The notes: generated by a model not told the origin, from the sequence alone. A DNA stretch of 53,036 bases from Ezakiella peruensis (GCF_900215725.1 NZ_LT962472.1:5495-58530), one strand, 5' to 3'; positions 36,513-46,999 are shown, counted from the first letter of the stretch. Made by a program: numbers and translations.

Positions 36513-37606
36513 TTTTGTAACCTCACTGGTAGTAAAATATATTTAAGGACGTCTTCACTTGTTCCGTAAACGTTAAGTGGACTAGCTGAATCCTTGAAAA
36601 CCAGGCGGACAGTCTTGTCGGCAAAGAGGGAGACCCCTTCCTTTAAATACCTAGGATTAAAACCTATAACCAAGTCCTCGCCAGCTTTTTGGATTTCCAT
36701 GTCATCTGAAGTTTCCCCCAAATTACCGGTGGAACCCAGGTGCATGTTGCCTTCCTTTATGTCCAGGCGAACCATATTTAAATTGCCCTTGGCCACAATC
36801 ATGGACCTGTCCAAGCATTCCTTGAAAACATCCTTGTCCAAAACAACTTCAGTTGGACCGGACTCAGCCAAAAGGCCTGAGTAGTCGAAAAAGTCCCCGT
36901 CAAAGAGCCTGGTGTAGACTGCAGTTGATCCAAATAAAACCATGGCGTGGTTTTTAGCCCGCATTATAGTGACTTCATCATCGTCCTTGACCAATTTTTC
37001 CACTTCATAAAGGGAAACAGAAGGGACGATAAATTCGTCATTGGCATTTGAATGAATAGGCTTATCCACAATGGTAACCCTGTAGCCGTCCAGGCTGACC
37101 CCTGTTAGCTTTTCTTCGTTAACCTTGAATTTAATACCGGTGTAGATCATCCTATTTTCATCTATGGAAACTGAAATCCTATTCTTGTTGATGAGGTCCT
37201 TTAAAGCTTCGCCCTTGATTGTAAATCTGGTATCGTCGTTAATAGATGGAAACTCTGGAAAATCTCCAGAATTTAGGGCTTGGAAGTTCAAGCGACTCCT
37301 GCCCGAAGTAGCTTTGACGCCCATATTCTCGTCAACCTTAACCTCAATCATATCGTTGGATTTGAGTTTTGAAACAATATCATAAATTATATTTGAATTA
37401 AAAACATACTTGCCCTCTTCTCTTACATCGCATTCCACACTGGTTTTAACGGAAATCCTCAGATCAGTTGAATAGAGAATCAGGTCCTTACCCCTGGTTT
37501 CAAAGAGGATGCCCTCTAAAAGAGAAGACTGAGAACCCTTGCTAACACCGCGCAAGGCGATTCTGATAGCTGATAATAAATCACCAACACGAATTATAAA
37601 ATGCAT
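36509..37606 (-). CDS. dnaN: DNA polymerase III beta sliding clamp
   Basis: The product is 365 residues, three repeats of the clamp fold, ending LKYILLPVRLQN, where the C-terminal residues form part of the partner-binding pocket. As a ring dimer it tethers polymerase III to DNA. The start follows AGGAGGG. A 149-nt gap separates it from dnaA; no clear DnaA boxes lie there. Confidence 0.96.
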   Translation of the reverse strand: MHFIIRVGDLLSAIRIALRGVSKGSQSSLLEGILFETRGKDLILYSTDLRISVKTSVECDVREEGKYVFNSNIIYDIVSKLKSNDMIEVKVDENMGVKATSGRSRLNFQALNSGDFPEFPSINDDTRFTIKGEALKDLINKNRISVSIDENRMIYTGIKFKVNEEKLTGVSLDGYRVTIVDKPIHSNANDEFIVPSVSLYEVEKLVKDDDEVTIMRAKNHAMVLFGSTAVYTRLFDGDFFDYSGLLAESGPTEVVLDKDVFKECLDRSMIVAKGNLNMVRLDIKEGNMHLGSTGNLGETSDDMEIQKAGEDLVIGFNPRYLKEGVSLFADKTVRLVFKDSASPLNVYGTSEDVLKYILLPVRLQN

Positions 37607-37755
37607 AATTCCCTCCTAAGTGCAAAAATTTTTGCCTTAATAATATACTATAAATATAGTAATAGTAGTAGGGCCTGTGAAATATGTTAAAAAATGGTCA
37701 CAAGCCATTGCCTATAAGATTTTCCTTGTTTATATCTTGGGGATATTTATAAACA

Positions 37756-39129
37756 TCATCTGAAGGATGATTTTTTAATATCCCTTACCATCTTGTCAAC
37801 TGAGCGTTTTAGGCCCGGGTCCTTGGCTGTGGAATTTCTGATTTTATTCCAAGCATAAATAACCGAAGTATGGTCCTTGCCATAATAAGCTCCAATATTT
37901 GGAAAAGAAAGTTCGGTGAGCTCCCTGATCAGATACATGGAAATATGTCTGGCCTTGGAAACTTGGGCGCTTCTACTAGACCCAACTATATCTGAAACCT
38001 CAACTCCAAAACGTTGGGAAACGTATTCCAAAACCTGGTCGGGAGTAATATTTAACTCTCTCCTGGCCGCCATCTTCATCTCGGATAAAACAGCATTGCA
38101 AATTCTCTCGTAGCCCCTGACATCGCCTGGCTCAACATTCATAAACTTGGCCCTGACATCAGTCCTCCTAATGGCCGACTCCAGCTCGCGGATATTGTTG
38201 GTAATATTTTCTGCAATTATCCACATAACTTCGGATGGGACCTGGTATTTGTTAAATTCAGAAGTCTTTTCCAAAATCGCATAGCGGGTGACCTTGTCTG
38301 GCATCTTGATATCGGCTACAATTCCCGATTCAAAGCGGCTGACCAAACGCTCTTCTATGGGTTTAATCTCCTTGGGCAAGCGGTCAGAAGCCATTACAAT
38401 TTGGGCCCCCTTGGACATCAGAGCATTAAAGGTGTGGAAAAATTCCTCTTGGACCACGTCCTTGCTTTCCAAAAACTGAATATCGTCTATAAGTAAGACG
38501 TCCAAATTCCTGTACTTGTTTTTAAAATTGGCCTTCATAGAAGGGTCCTTGGTATTTCTAATGGAAAAAATCAGTTCATTGGTAAAGGATTCGGTCGACA
38601 CATAGTGGACCCGCTTTTCAGGATTTTCAGCCAAAACCTTGTGGCCGATTGCCTGCATCAAATGGGTTTTGCCAATTCCACTTTTACCGTAGATAAAAAA
38701 CGGGTTAAAAACCGTACCCGGATTGTTGGAAATCGCCCAGGCAGTTGCGTGAGCCATAGAGTTTGCATCGCAGGTAACAAAATTTTCAAAAGTATACTTG
38801 GGATCCAAAACGGGCCTTATGCCCGGCATGGAAAAATCCACTTCAGGCAGGACTTCGTCTGCTTCTTTGACATACTTGTCCTCCTCTTCTGGAGTGATAA
38901 GCCTTAGTTTCATAGTAGAAATCCCAGCCATGGCCTTTTCCAAATGGTCTATAAACCGCCTCTCTACAATATTTAAAGTAAAGCGATTGGGAGCAAGCAA
39001 TATTAAATTGTTATCCTTGATACAAATAGGAGTTAAAACGCGGATGTAGGCAGAAAATTCTGTAGGCGACATAAAATACTCGGCCTGCATTTTTTTCAGC
39101 ACTTCCGTCCAAATTTCTACACTGGTCAT
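37756..39129 (-). CDS. dnaA: Chromosomal replication initiator DnaA
   Basis: The product is 457 residues. Domain I is N-terminal (EIWTEVLKKM). The AAA+ domain has Walker A YGKSGIGKTHLMQAIG (about 146) and Walker B VLLIDDIQFL. The domain IV DNA-binding signature is YYGKDHTSVIYAWNKI. It binds DnaA boxes and melts oriC. The ATG at 39129 follows AGAGGA; a GTG five codons upstream (39144) has no ribosome binding site. A short stem overlaps the stop codon (37755-37771) and could be a weak terminator. Confidence 0.97.
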   Translation of the reverse strand: MTSVEIWTEVLKKMQAEYFMSPTEFSAYIRVLTPICIKDNNLILLAPNRFTLNIVERRFIDHLEKAMAGISTMKLRLITPEEEDKYVKEADEVLPEVDFSMPGIRPVLDPKYTFENFVTCDANSMAHATAWAISNNPGTVFNPFFIYGKSGIGKTHLMQAIGHKVLAENPEKRVHYVSTESFTNELIFSIRNTKDPSMKANFKNKYRNLDVLLIDDIQFLESKDVVQEEFFHTFNALMSKGAQIVMASDRLPKEIKPIEERLVSRFESGIVADIKMPDKVTRYAILEKTSEFNKYQVPSEVMWIIAENITNNIRELESAIRRTDVRAKFMNVEPGDVRGYERICNAVLSEMKMAARRELNITPDQVLEYVSQRFGVEVSDIVGSSRSAQVSKARHISMYLIRELTELSFPNIGAYYGKDHTSVIYAWNKIRNSTAKDPGLKRSVDKMVRDIKKSSFR

Positions 39130-39399
39130 AGGTCCTCTTTTCACAGCCTGTTAAAAACTTTCCAAGTATGTTGAAAGTGTTTTTCACAGGACAGATGTTA
39201 AATGTATTTAATAACTTGATGTTTACACAGTTTTGCCTGGCCAAAAATTCTAAAAAAACTCTTATAAAGATTGAAAAATACCTTTTGTTAAAGGATATTA
39301 ACAATGGGGCGGATTTTTTCACATTTTACCCAGGCTGGCCTGTTAAAAACTAAAAAAATTAAAAAAATATCTTCAAAATTCCTTACATTTTCCACAGCT

Positions 39400-39428
39400 A
39401 TTATACCACAAAAGCCCCTTCTATGCAA
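39400..39428 (-). promoter_or_regulatory. Proximal dnaA promoter next to a DnaA box
   Basis: On the minus strand TTGCAT (39423-39428) and TATAAT (39400-39405) are 17 nt apart. The box TTTTCCACA (39388-39396) lies just downstream of the -10, where bound DnaA could repress its own gene. Confidence 0.5.
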
Positions 39429-39444
39429 AGGAATTTGTATATTT

Positions 39445-39473
39445 ATTATAGCAGATATGAAGTTATAATTCAA
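39445..39473 (-). promoter_or_regulatory. Distal dnaA promoter
   Basis: On the minus strand TTGAAT (39468-39473) and TATAAT (39445-39450) are 17 nt apart. The -35 matches four of six consensus bases and the -10 is perfect. Confidence 0.6.
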
Positions 39474-39571
39474 ATGACCTGCATAAATGTGATTTTAAAA
39501 TGCATATACAAATATTTTTTTAAAAGTGAAAATCAAAAGGCTTTTCAAATTTAAATAAATTCTCAATACGC

Positions 39572-39600
39572 TTGATATTTGAGAAATCTTATTATATAAT
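39572..39600 (+). promoter_or_regulatory. Promoter of the Fur-chromate transporter operon
   Basis: TTGATA (39572-39577) and a perfect TATAAT (39595-39600) are separated by 17 nt. It is about 30 nt upstream of the AGGAGG of the Fur gene. A/T-rich inverted repeats around the -10 could hold a metal-regulator operator, but no clean operator is obvious. Confidence 0.7.
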
Positions 39601-39631
39601 TAGAATATATTATAGGTTATAGGAGGCAAAT

Positions 39632-40102
39632 ATGGGACTGGATAGAAATCAAGTCAAGAGCATTTTAAACGACAACGGCTACAAATTTACTACGCCACGC
39701 AGGCATATATACAATTTTTTTAATACGACCAAGTCGCATTTTACCATTCAAGAGGCCATTGCCGAACTGGAAAAAGACCACGATGTCGGCACGGCAACCA
39801 TATATAGGAATATTGTTCTCTTTAACAAGCTGGGAATTTTGGACAAGGTAGTTCTCAAAGACAATGTGGTCAGGTACGAGATCAAAAATATAAAAAGAGA
39901 CCACAACCACATGATTTGCTCCTGCTGCGGCAAGGTCATTGAAACCATGAGAAAGCCTGTGCCAGGCCTTTTACAATTGGCCGAAGACGAAGGCTTTTTG
40001 GTGGAAGACTATGAATTAAATTTTTACGGCCTCTGTAAGGACTGCCAAAAGACTTGCAAGTGCAAAGAGTCTAGCAAAAATAAAGGGGCATGTGACCATT
40101 AA
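39632..40102 (+). CDS. Fur-family metal/peroxide-responsive regulator
   Basis: The product is 156 residues. A winged helix (about 10-80; TTPRRHIYNFF, GTATIYRNIVLFNKLGILDK) is followed by the dimer/metal domain with DHNHMICSCCGKVIE and C-terminal CKDCQKTCKC. The two CxxC pairs form the structural zinc site; the His-rich segment is the sensing site. Whether it senses iron, zinc, manganese or peroxide cannot be told. Its stop overlaps the start of the first chromate transporter gene (TAATG), so it is encoded with the transporter it may regulate. The start follows AGGAGG. Confidence 0.87.
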   Translation: MGLDRNQVKSILNDNGYKFTTPRRHIYNFFNTTKSHFTIQEAIAELEKDHDVGTATIYRNIVLFNKLGILDKVVLKDNVVRYEIKNIKRDHNHMICSCCGKVIETMRKPVPGLLQLAEDEGFLVEDYELNFYGLCKDCQKTCKCKESSKNKGACDH

Positions 40103-40611
40103 TGCTTTGGATTTTGTTTGAAAAGTTTTTTAAGATTGGCTTATTTTCCTTTGGGGGCGGCTATGCCATGCTCCCTCTTTTTAAGCGAGAATTTATCCAG
40201 GCGGGCATCATCACAGAGGAAGTTTTTTACGAGATAATCACCCTGTCTGAGATGACCCCGGGGAGTTTTGCGGTAAATGCGGCGACCTTTATAGGCAAGG
40301 AAAAAATGGGAATCCTAGGCGCTTTGGTATCCACCTTTGCAGTCTGCCTGCCCAGCGTCTTGCTCCTTATCCTCCTTATGGAGGTCATTAAAAAATACGA
40401 CAAGTCGCCAGTTAAGGAAAAGATTTTCAAGGCTCTCCGCCCGGCCGTCTTTGGCTTTATCCTATCGGCCATTGCCATGCTCTTTAAACCAGCCATGGCA
40501 GACTGGACTTCTGTCATATTGTATTTGGCAAGCTTAGGCCTCATATATTCTAAAAAAGTTCACCCCATACTGGTAATATTTATAATGGGCTTTGTGAGGA
40601 TGATTTTATGA
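40102..40611 (+). CDS. chrA: Chromate transporter half-protein, first subunit
   Basis: The product is 169 residues, one CHR domain. It has KIGLFSFGGGYAMLPLFKREF, EIITLSEMTPGSFAVNAATFIG and multiple membrane segments. Short-chain ChrA proteins occur as adjacent pairs with opposite topology that together make the transporter. The substrate named by the family is chromate; in an anaerobe a related oxyanion such as sulfate is possible. Its stop overlaps the start of the second half (ATGA). Confidence 0.85.
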   Translation: MLWILFEKFFKIGLFSFGGGYAMLPLFKREFIQAGIITEEVFYEIITLSEMTPGSFAVNAATFIGKEKMGILGALVSTFAVCLPSVLLLILLMEVIKKYDKSPVKEKIFKALRPAVFGFILSAIAMLFKPAMADWTSVILYLASLGLIYSKKVHPILVIFIMGFVRMIL

Positions 40612-41132
40612 ATTATTTTAAATTTTTTCTGACCTTTTTAAAGCTCGGCTTTATCAGCTTTGGCGGAGGCTACGGTATGATACTCGTCATGAAAGAAGAG
40701 CTTATCAAAAAGAAATACATTAGCGAAGAGGACTTTATGGACGTCCTGGTCGTGGCTCAAAGCGTGCCTGGGCCCCTGGCGGTAAATATTGGAGTCGCCT
40801 CGGCCAAGCACATAGCAGGCAATCTCGGCGCCATAATTGCGGCAGTGGGAATTGTAATACCCAGCTTTATTATAATTTTAATTTTGACCTTGATTTTTAA
40901 TTTGATCGAGGACAACCCTTATGTAGAAAAGTTTATGACTGGGACCAAACCAGCAGTTCTGGCCCTGATTTCCATGAGCTTTTTAAATCTCTTTAAGCAT
41001 TACAAAAAAACCTGGCCGAGCTTAATCCTAATGGCCCTAACCGTTGTCTTAACCGTGGTCCTCAAAGTCCACCCGGCCTTGATACTAATAATAATCGTGG
41101 CAATCGGATATTTTATAAAAAATTTGGAATAG
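40608..41132 (+). CDS. chrA: Chromate transporter half-protein, second subunit
   Basis: The product is 174 residues, a second CHR domain: KLGFISFGGGYGMILVMKEEL and VLVVAQSVPGPLAVNIGVASAKH, with hydrophobic segments to the end. It pairs with the upstream half (4-nt overlap). An intrinsic terminator follows within 40 nt, closing the three-gene operon. Confidence 0.85.
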   Translation: MNYFKFFLTFLKLGFISFGGGYGMILVMKEELIKKKYISEEDFMDVLVVAQSVPGPLAVNIGVASAKHIAGNLGAIIAAVGIVIPSFIIILILTLIFNLIEDNPYVEKFMTGTKPAVLALISMSFLNLFKHYKKTWPSLILMALTVVLTVVLKVHPALILIIIVAIGYFIKNLE

Positions 41133-41139
41133 AAAAGAT

Positions 41140-41172
41140 AAATGACAATCGGATGGTCGGTTGTCATTTTTT
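41140..41172 (+). terminator. Terminator of the Fur-chromate operon
   Basis: ATGACAATC pairs with GGTTGTCAT (one G-T pair) around an 8-nt loop, followed by TTTTTT. It is just past the second transporter gene. Confidence 0.85.
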
Positions 41173-41260
41173 GTGGGAAAAACAATAATGGATAAAAAAT
41201 TGGAATAGAAAATTAGAATTAAATATAATAAAAAATTAGCAATAGAAAATAATTTTGAAA

Positions 41261-41948
41261 ACCCATGTTGTTTTAACAACGTGGATTATTGGGATAGAAA
41301 ATACAATAGAGTATTCGAGTTTAATATATTAGAAAATTGAGATAGAAAATTGGATATAATTGAATATATAAGTACACAATAAAAAATTTTGTAATAAGAA
41401 ATTGCAAAAAAATTTCAAAATCCATGTTGTTTTAACAACGTAGATTGTTGGGATAGAAAGGTCGAATTGAATATAATAAGAATTTGGAATAGAAAATTTA
41501 AAATATAAGTACGCAATAAATAACTTGAAAGAAATTGCACAAAAAATAAATTTTGAAAATCCATGTTGTTTTAACAACGTGGATTATTGAGATATTTTTA
41601 CTTTTGAATTTTATGAGGATTGTAGGGATTAGTCTTAAGATATTTTTATAAATGTTTAGGGGAATTTTATTTTACTGGATGAAATAGGCTGATTTTAAAA
41701 TACAAGTATGAAATAAATCATTTGAAAGAAATTGTGAAATAGTAATTTTTAAGATCTATGTTGTTTTAACAACGTGTATAATTAGAATAAGAAATTGAAT
41801 TTAATATAAAAAATTTGCAATAAAGAATTTTGTAAAAAATAAATGCCAGTCATTATTCACCGCCCTCTTAAATCCAGACACGGTAATAAGGGGGTATTTT
41901 AATGAGAACAATAATTTTCAAAATCCATGTTGTTTTAACAACATAGAT
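41261..41948. repeat. Array of five 26-bp imperfect palindromes
   Basis: Copies start at 41261, 41420, 41559, 41754 and 41923. Each has the core ATGTTGTTTTAACAAC with arms that pair as 5'-ATCCA and TGGAT or variants, giving a 12-bp stem on a two-base loop. Spacings are 159, 139, 195 and 169 bp. The 110-170 bp between copies are AT-rich and contain many degenerate copies of GGGATAGAAAATT and of AAGTACGAAATAAATAACT. This is too irregular for CRISPR, and no cas gene is near. Function is unknown. Confidence 0.7.
41287..41354 (+). repeat. Direct duplication within the array, first copy
   Basis: A stretch of about 66 bp, starting ATTGGGATAGAAAATACAAT and running on through GTATTCGAGTTTAATAT, recurs at 42019-42090 with few changes, about 730 bp away. 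Confidence 0.6.
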
Positions 41949-42018
41949 TATTGGAATATAAAATTTGCATTGAATATTCCAAAAAAATTAGAATAGAAAT
42001 TTGAATTGAATATGTTAA

Positions 42019-42090
42019 ATAATTGGGATAGAAAATGCAATAGAGTATTCGAGTTTAATATGTTAAAATATTGGGATAGAAAATTGGATG
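42019..42090 (+). repeat. Direct duplication within the array, second copy
   Basis: Second copy of the stretch at 41287-41354, with small indels and substitutions. The pair brackets the palindrome array. Confidence 0.6.
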
Positions 42091-42121
42091 TCTAAGTACG
42101 AAATAAATAACTAAAAAAACT

Positions 42122-42145
42122 AAAAAAATCCCCCATCTCTGGGGG
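42122..42145 (-). terminator. Terminator of the PepSY lipoprotein gene
   Basis: CCCCC and GGGGG pair around ATCTCT (42130-42145), followed on the minus strand by TTTTTTT. It begins 7 nt past the stop codon. Confidence 0.82.
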
Positions 42146-42151
42146 AAAATT

Positions 42152-42733
42152 TTACTTATCTTTTTTAATTAATTCGCCGCTTTCTAAATTGTATTCGTAT
42201 TCAATGTCCTTGCCGGCCTTGGTTTTAACTTCGATTTCCAATTGATTGAAGGATCCGGTTTCCTCAAAATCAACAGAATATGAATCCAAGTAATAATCTG
42301 GGCCTGCGTCCTTTAGGGCAGCTTCGATTAATTCGTCTACTTTTGAAAGCAGAGATAAATCAATAGCTTGATTATTTGTTGTCCTATCTTTTTCTGCTTC
42401 TTCTTTGATAATTGAACCATCTGCAGCGGAAGTTTTTAAACCGTATTCGTGGGTCTCATCAAAACCTTCGATTTCGTATTCGTCGCCTGACATTTCCTTT
42501 TCAAAGCTGATCTCTTCGATGCTGGCATTTGGATACTTGTCTGTAAAAACCTTTACAGCATCAGCTAGGCTGATAATTTCAGCATCTGCCTTTGTATCTG
42601 TTTTTTCTTCTGTTTTAACATCTGCCTTAGATTCTGTTTGTGTGTCGGCCTTTGCTGGCGCAGGTGTATTAGCTGGCTTTTGGCAGCCTGCAAAACCCAG
42701 GGCCAGGGCCATTATTAAAATTAATTTCTTCAT
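42152..42733 (-). CDS. PepSY-domain lipoprotein
   Basis: The product is 193 residues. A lipobox LGFAGC gives lipidated Cys17. A Lys/Thr/Glu/Ala-rich spacer (about 20-50) is followed by two PepSY-like units: SLADAVKVFTDKYPNASIEEISFEKE, then the C-terminal TKAGKDIEYEYNLESGELIKKDK. PepSY domains inhibit proteases or act as surface modules. It is anchored outside the membrane. It is monocistronic, with its own terminator. Specific partners are unknown. Confidence 0.75.
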   Translation of the reverse strand: MKKLILIMALALGFAGCQKPANTPAPAKADTQTESKADVKTEEKTDTKADAEIISLADAVKVFTDKYPNASIEEISFEKEMSGDEYEIEGFDETHEYGLKTSAADGSIIKEEAEKDRTTNNQAIDLSLLSKVDELIEAALKDAGPDYYLDSYSVDFEETGSFNQLEIEVKTKAGKDIEYEYNLESGELIKKDK

Positions 42734-42845
42734 TAAATCATCCTTTCTTTTTTTGCGATACTTTACATATTTACCCAGGGATCGGCATTTTTACACATTT
42801 ATATTTTTGCTTGTAGAAATCTTAGTTAGTAAGGAAAATATAAGC

Positions 42846-42874
42846 TTGTAATCTGTAGTAGAATATTATAGAAT
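42846..42874 (+). promoter_or_regulatory. Promoter of the restriction-modification operon
   Basis: TTGTAA (42846-42851) and TAGAAT (42869-42874) are 17 nt apart. The leader to the ATG at 42997 is about 115 nt, with no recognisable regulatory fold. Confidence 0.55.
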
Positions 42875-42996
42875 AAACATAAGAATAAGAAGCTTATAAT
42901 AGGTAGGTTTTGAAATTTACCTAGGAAATTAGGGAAATAATTTGAGAATTTTGTAGGTATTTTAAGTTTGATTTATCGAAAATATTGGAGTTGAAA

Positions 42997-44956
42997 ATGA
43001 GCAGAAAAGAAAAAAGTACAGATTTGTGGGTTTATGATTTATTAAAAGAGGCGGAATTAAATTTAGATGCCCAAGGCTCTACAATTAAAGAAATAGATGA
43101 TGCACTTAAAACTGCTTCCAAGAGAGGTACGGGAAAAGTTGGTTTTCCTGAATATGTAGGAGTAATAAAAGATTTTATTATAGTTATTGAAGATAAGAGA
43201 TCGCTTTCTATGCATGAAAAAAGGACAGATAAAGGAATATTGGCAGAGGATGTTTTATCTACCTGTGATTTTGCTGTAAATGGAGCATTATTTTATGCTA
43301 AGCACCTTATAAAAAACACATCTTATACAAAGGTGATTGCAATTGGTGTATCAGGCAATGAAAAGAAACATAGGATAAGTCCTTTATTTGTTAACGATAG
43401 GTTGGACTATTATGAACTTCCTGAAATAGAAACATTTATATCATTTAATGAAGATAACATTTATGAATACTATACAAAAGAAATTTTAAAAGAAAATACT
43501 AATTTTGAAAAAGAGACCAAAGAAATATTAAAAGATGCTGCTTTATTGCACGAAGATTTAAGAAATTATGGGTCAATTCAAGATAAGGATAAGCCGCTAA
43601 TTGTATCTGGTATTTTACTTGCTCTTAGAGAAATGGAGTTCGGAAATTTTTCTATTGATATGTTGACAGGAGATTCTAAAAAAACTGATGGTCAAAAGAT
43701 TTACGACGCTATAAGGGATAATCTCAATAGAGCAAATGTATCCCCTGATGTTAAAAGAGATAAATTACTGAATCAGTTTTCGGTTATCAAAGATACTACA
43801 AAAATAAATCAGATAGACTCCAACTTAGGTAAAACCCCAAACAGGCATTACACAGAGTTTTTATACAAAAGTATTTTTCAATCAATTAGATTTCACCAAA
43901 GTGGAGAAGATTTTTTAGGACGATTTTATGGGGAATTTATGTCTTATTCCGGTGGAGACGGTCAAACCCTTGGTATTATATTAACTCCAAGACATATTAC
44001 TGAGTTATTTTGTGATTTGCTTGATCTGAAGCCGGATGACAAGGTAATAGACCCATGTTGCGGGACGGCAGGGTTTTTGATTGCTGCCATGCATGATATG
44101 TTACAAAAAACAGATGATGATTTTGTAAAAGATAACATCAGAAAAAATCAGCTTTTTGGTATAGAAGATCAATCGTATATGTTTACTATTGCCACAACAA
44201 ATATGATTCTTAGGGGAGACGGGAAAAGTAATCTTGAAAATCAGGATTTTTTAAAGCAAAATCCTTCAAAATTACAACTTAAGGGTTGCACTGTAGGTAT
44301 GATGAATCCTCCTTACTCTCAAGGGTCAAAGGATAATCCGAATATATATGAAATATCTTTTACAGAACATTTATTAGACTCGATTGTTGAAGGTGGCAGG
44401 GTTGCAGTTATTGTTCCTCAATCTACAATGACAGGTAAAACCAAATATGAGAAAGAAACCAAGGCCAATATTTTAAAACACCACACCTTAGAGGGAGTCA
44501 TTACCCTAAATAAAAATACCTTCTATGGAGTTGGCACAAACCCTTGCATAGCTGTTTTTACAGCAGGTATCCCCCACCACCCAGACAAAGTATGTAAATT
44601 TATTAACTTTGAAGACGATGGATACGAAGTTGCAAAACATATTGGGCTTATAGAAACGCCATCGGCCAAGGATAAAAAGCAACATTTGCTTGATGTATGG
44701 TTTGATAGAATTGATGCAGAGACAAAATTCTGCGTTGAAACAACGATTGAAGCAGATGATGAATGGCTGCACTCTTTTTATTATTTTAATGATGAAATCC
44801 CGACCGACCAAGATTTTAGAAATACAATTGCAGATTATATTACTTTTGAAGTTAATATGATAACCCATGGCAGAGGGTATTTATTTGGAATTGAAGACGA
44901 TGAGGAAGAATCCTCGGAAGAAGATTTCCTTTTAGCAGCTGACGATGGTGAAGACT

Positions 44957-44970
<14 letters not shown>
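42997..44970 (+). CDS. BcgI-like restriction-methyltransferase fusion (RM subunit)
   Basis: The product is 657 residues. The N-terminal 100 residues look like a PD-(D/E)xK nuclease (GKVGFPEYVGVIKDFIIVIEDKRS, about 45-68, with the ExK as EDK). The N6-adenine methyltransferase domain has motif I DPCCGTAGFLIAA (about 351) and motif IV MMNPPYS (about 436). This layout, with a separate specificity gene next to it, matches type IIB/IIG systems such as BcgI, where one protein methylates and cuts. A helper type I motor subunit is not present. The ATG at 42997 sits behind GGAG; a TTG four codons upstream is less likely. A C-terminal acidic tail (about 640-657) is unusual. The S gene overlaps its end. 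Confidence 0.85.
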
Positions 44971-46564
<1,594 letters not shown>

Positions 46565-46627
46565 ATTATATCGAAAAACTTTAGCTCTTTTTTGATTTTA
46601 TTTTAATTTATAAACTTCAAAGAAAAA

Positions 46628-46648
46628 ACGCCCGGCTGGGCGTTATTT
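46628..46648. terminator. Bidirectional terminator between the S gene and the ArsC-like gene
   Basis: ACGCCC (46628-46633) pairs with GGGCGT (46638-46643) around GGCT. T-rich sequence follows on both strands. It serves the plus-strand restriction operon and the minus-strand ArsC-like operon. Confidence 0.85.
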
Positions 46649-46999
46649 TTATAAGGTCTCTATATATTTTTTGACATCTGGGCCCACGTAGATTTCCTCG
46701 TCATCGGTGATTAGGATTGGGCGTTTCACTAGCATGCCATCTGTGGCGAGGAGGTCGTATTTTTCCTTGTCTGTCATGTCAGGAAGTTTGTCTTTGAGGC
46801 CCTCATTTCTGTAGATTTGGCCGGATGTATTAAAAAATCTTTTGATGTCCAGGCCGGATTTTTTATGCCAGTCCTTTAATTCTTTGGCACTTGGATTGTC
46901 CTCTTTAATGTCCCTGTAGTCGTATTTTATTTTCTTTTCCTCTAGCATTTTTTCCACACCCCTGCAGGTGGTGCATTTTTTGTAGCAAATTAATTTCAT
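46649..46999 (-). CDS. Spx/ArsC-like thioredoxin-fold protein (arsenate reductase family)
   Basis: The product is 116 residues with the thioredoxin fold. The redox motif CTTC lies at 9-12 (LICYKKCTTCRGVEKML). The SGLDIKRFFNTSG and KRPILITDD segments are typical of Spx/ArsC/YffB relatives. True ArsC enzymes and Spx regulators share this fold; the CxxC and length fit Spx/MgsR-like proteins, but contact residues for RNA polymerase cannot be confirmed by eye. The start is tied to the upstream gene by a 4-nt overlap. Confidence 0.8.
   Translation of the reverse strand: MKLICYKKCTTCRGVEKMLEEKKIKYDYRDIKEDNPSAKELKDWHKKSGLDIKRFFNTSGQIYRNEGLKDKLPDMTDKEKYDLLATDGMLVKRPILITDDEEIYVGPDVKKYIETL

Larger units (their letters stand above)
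39130..39631. other. oriC: Probable chromosomal origin oriC
   Basis: The AT-rich gap between dnaA (leftward) and the Fur gene (rightward) holds a run of DnaA-box-like nonamers, all read on the plus strand: CTTTTCACA (39137-39145), TTTTTCACA (39180-39188), GTTTACACA (39221-39229), TTTTTCACA (39315-39323) and TTTTCCACA (39388-39396). An A/T-only stretch near 39350-39370 could be the unwinding region. Gene orientation switches here: minus-strand replication genes to the left, plus-strand genes to the right. Confidence 0.85.

Noticed and set aside
37607-37755. A second origin segment between dnaA and dnaN
   Set aside because: No convincing DnaA boxes; the cluster upstream of dnaA explains the locus.
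41085-41577. Minus-strand frames beginning MLKQHGFSK
   Set aside because: They are translations of the palindromic repeat itself and have no ribosome binding site.
41261-41948. Palindromic repeats as a CRISPR array
   Set aside because: Only five copies with intervals of 139-195 bp, the intervals are themselves repetitive, and no cas genes are near.
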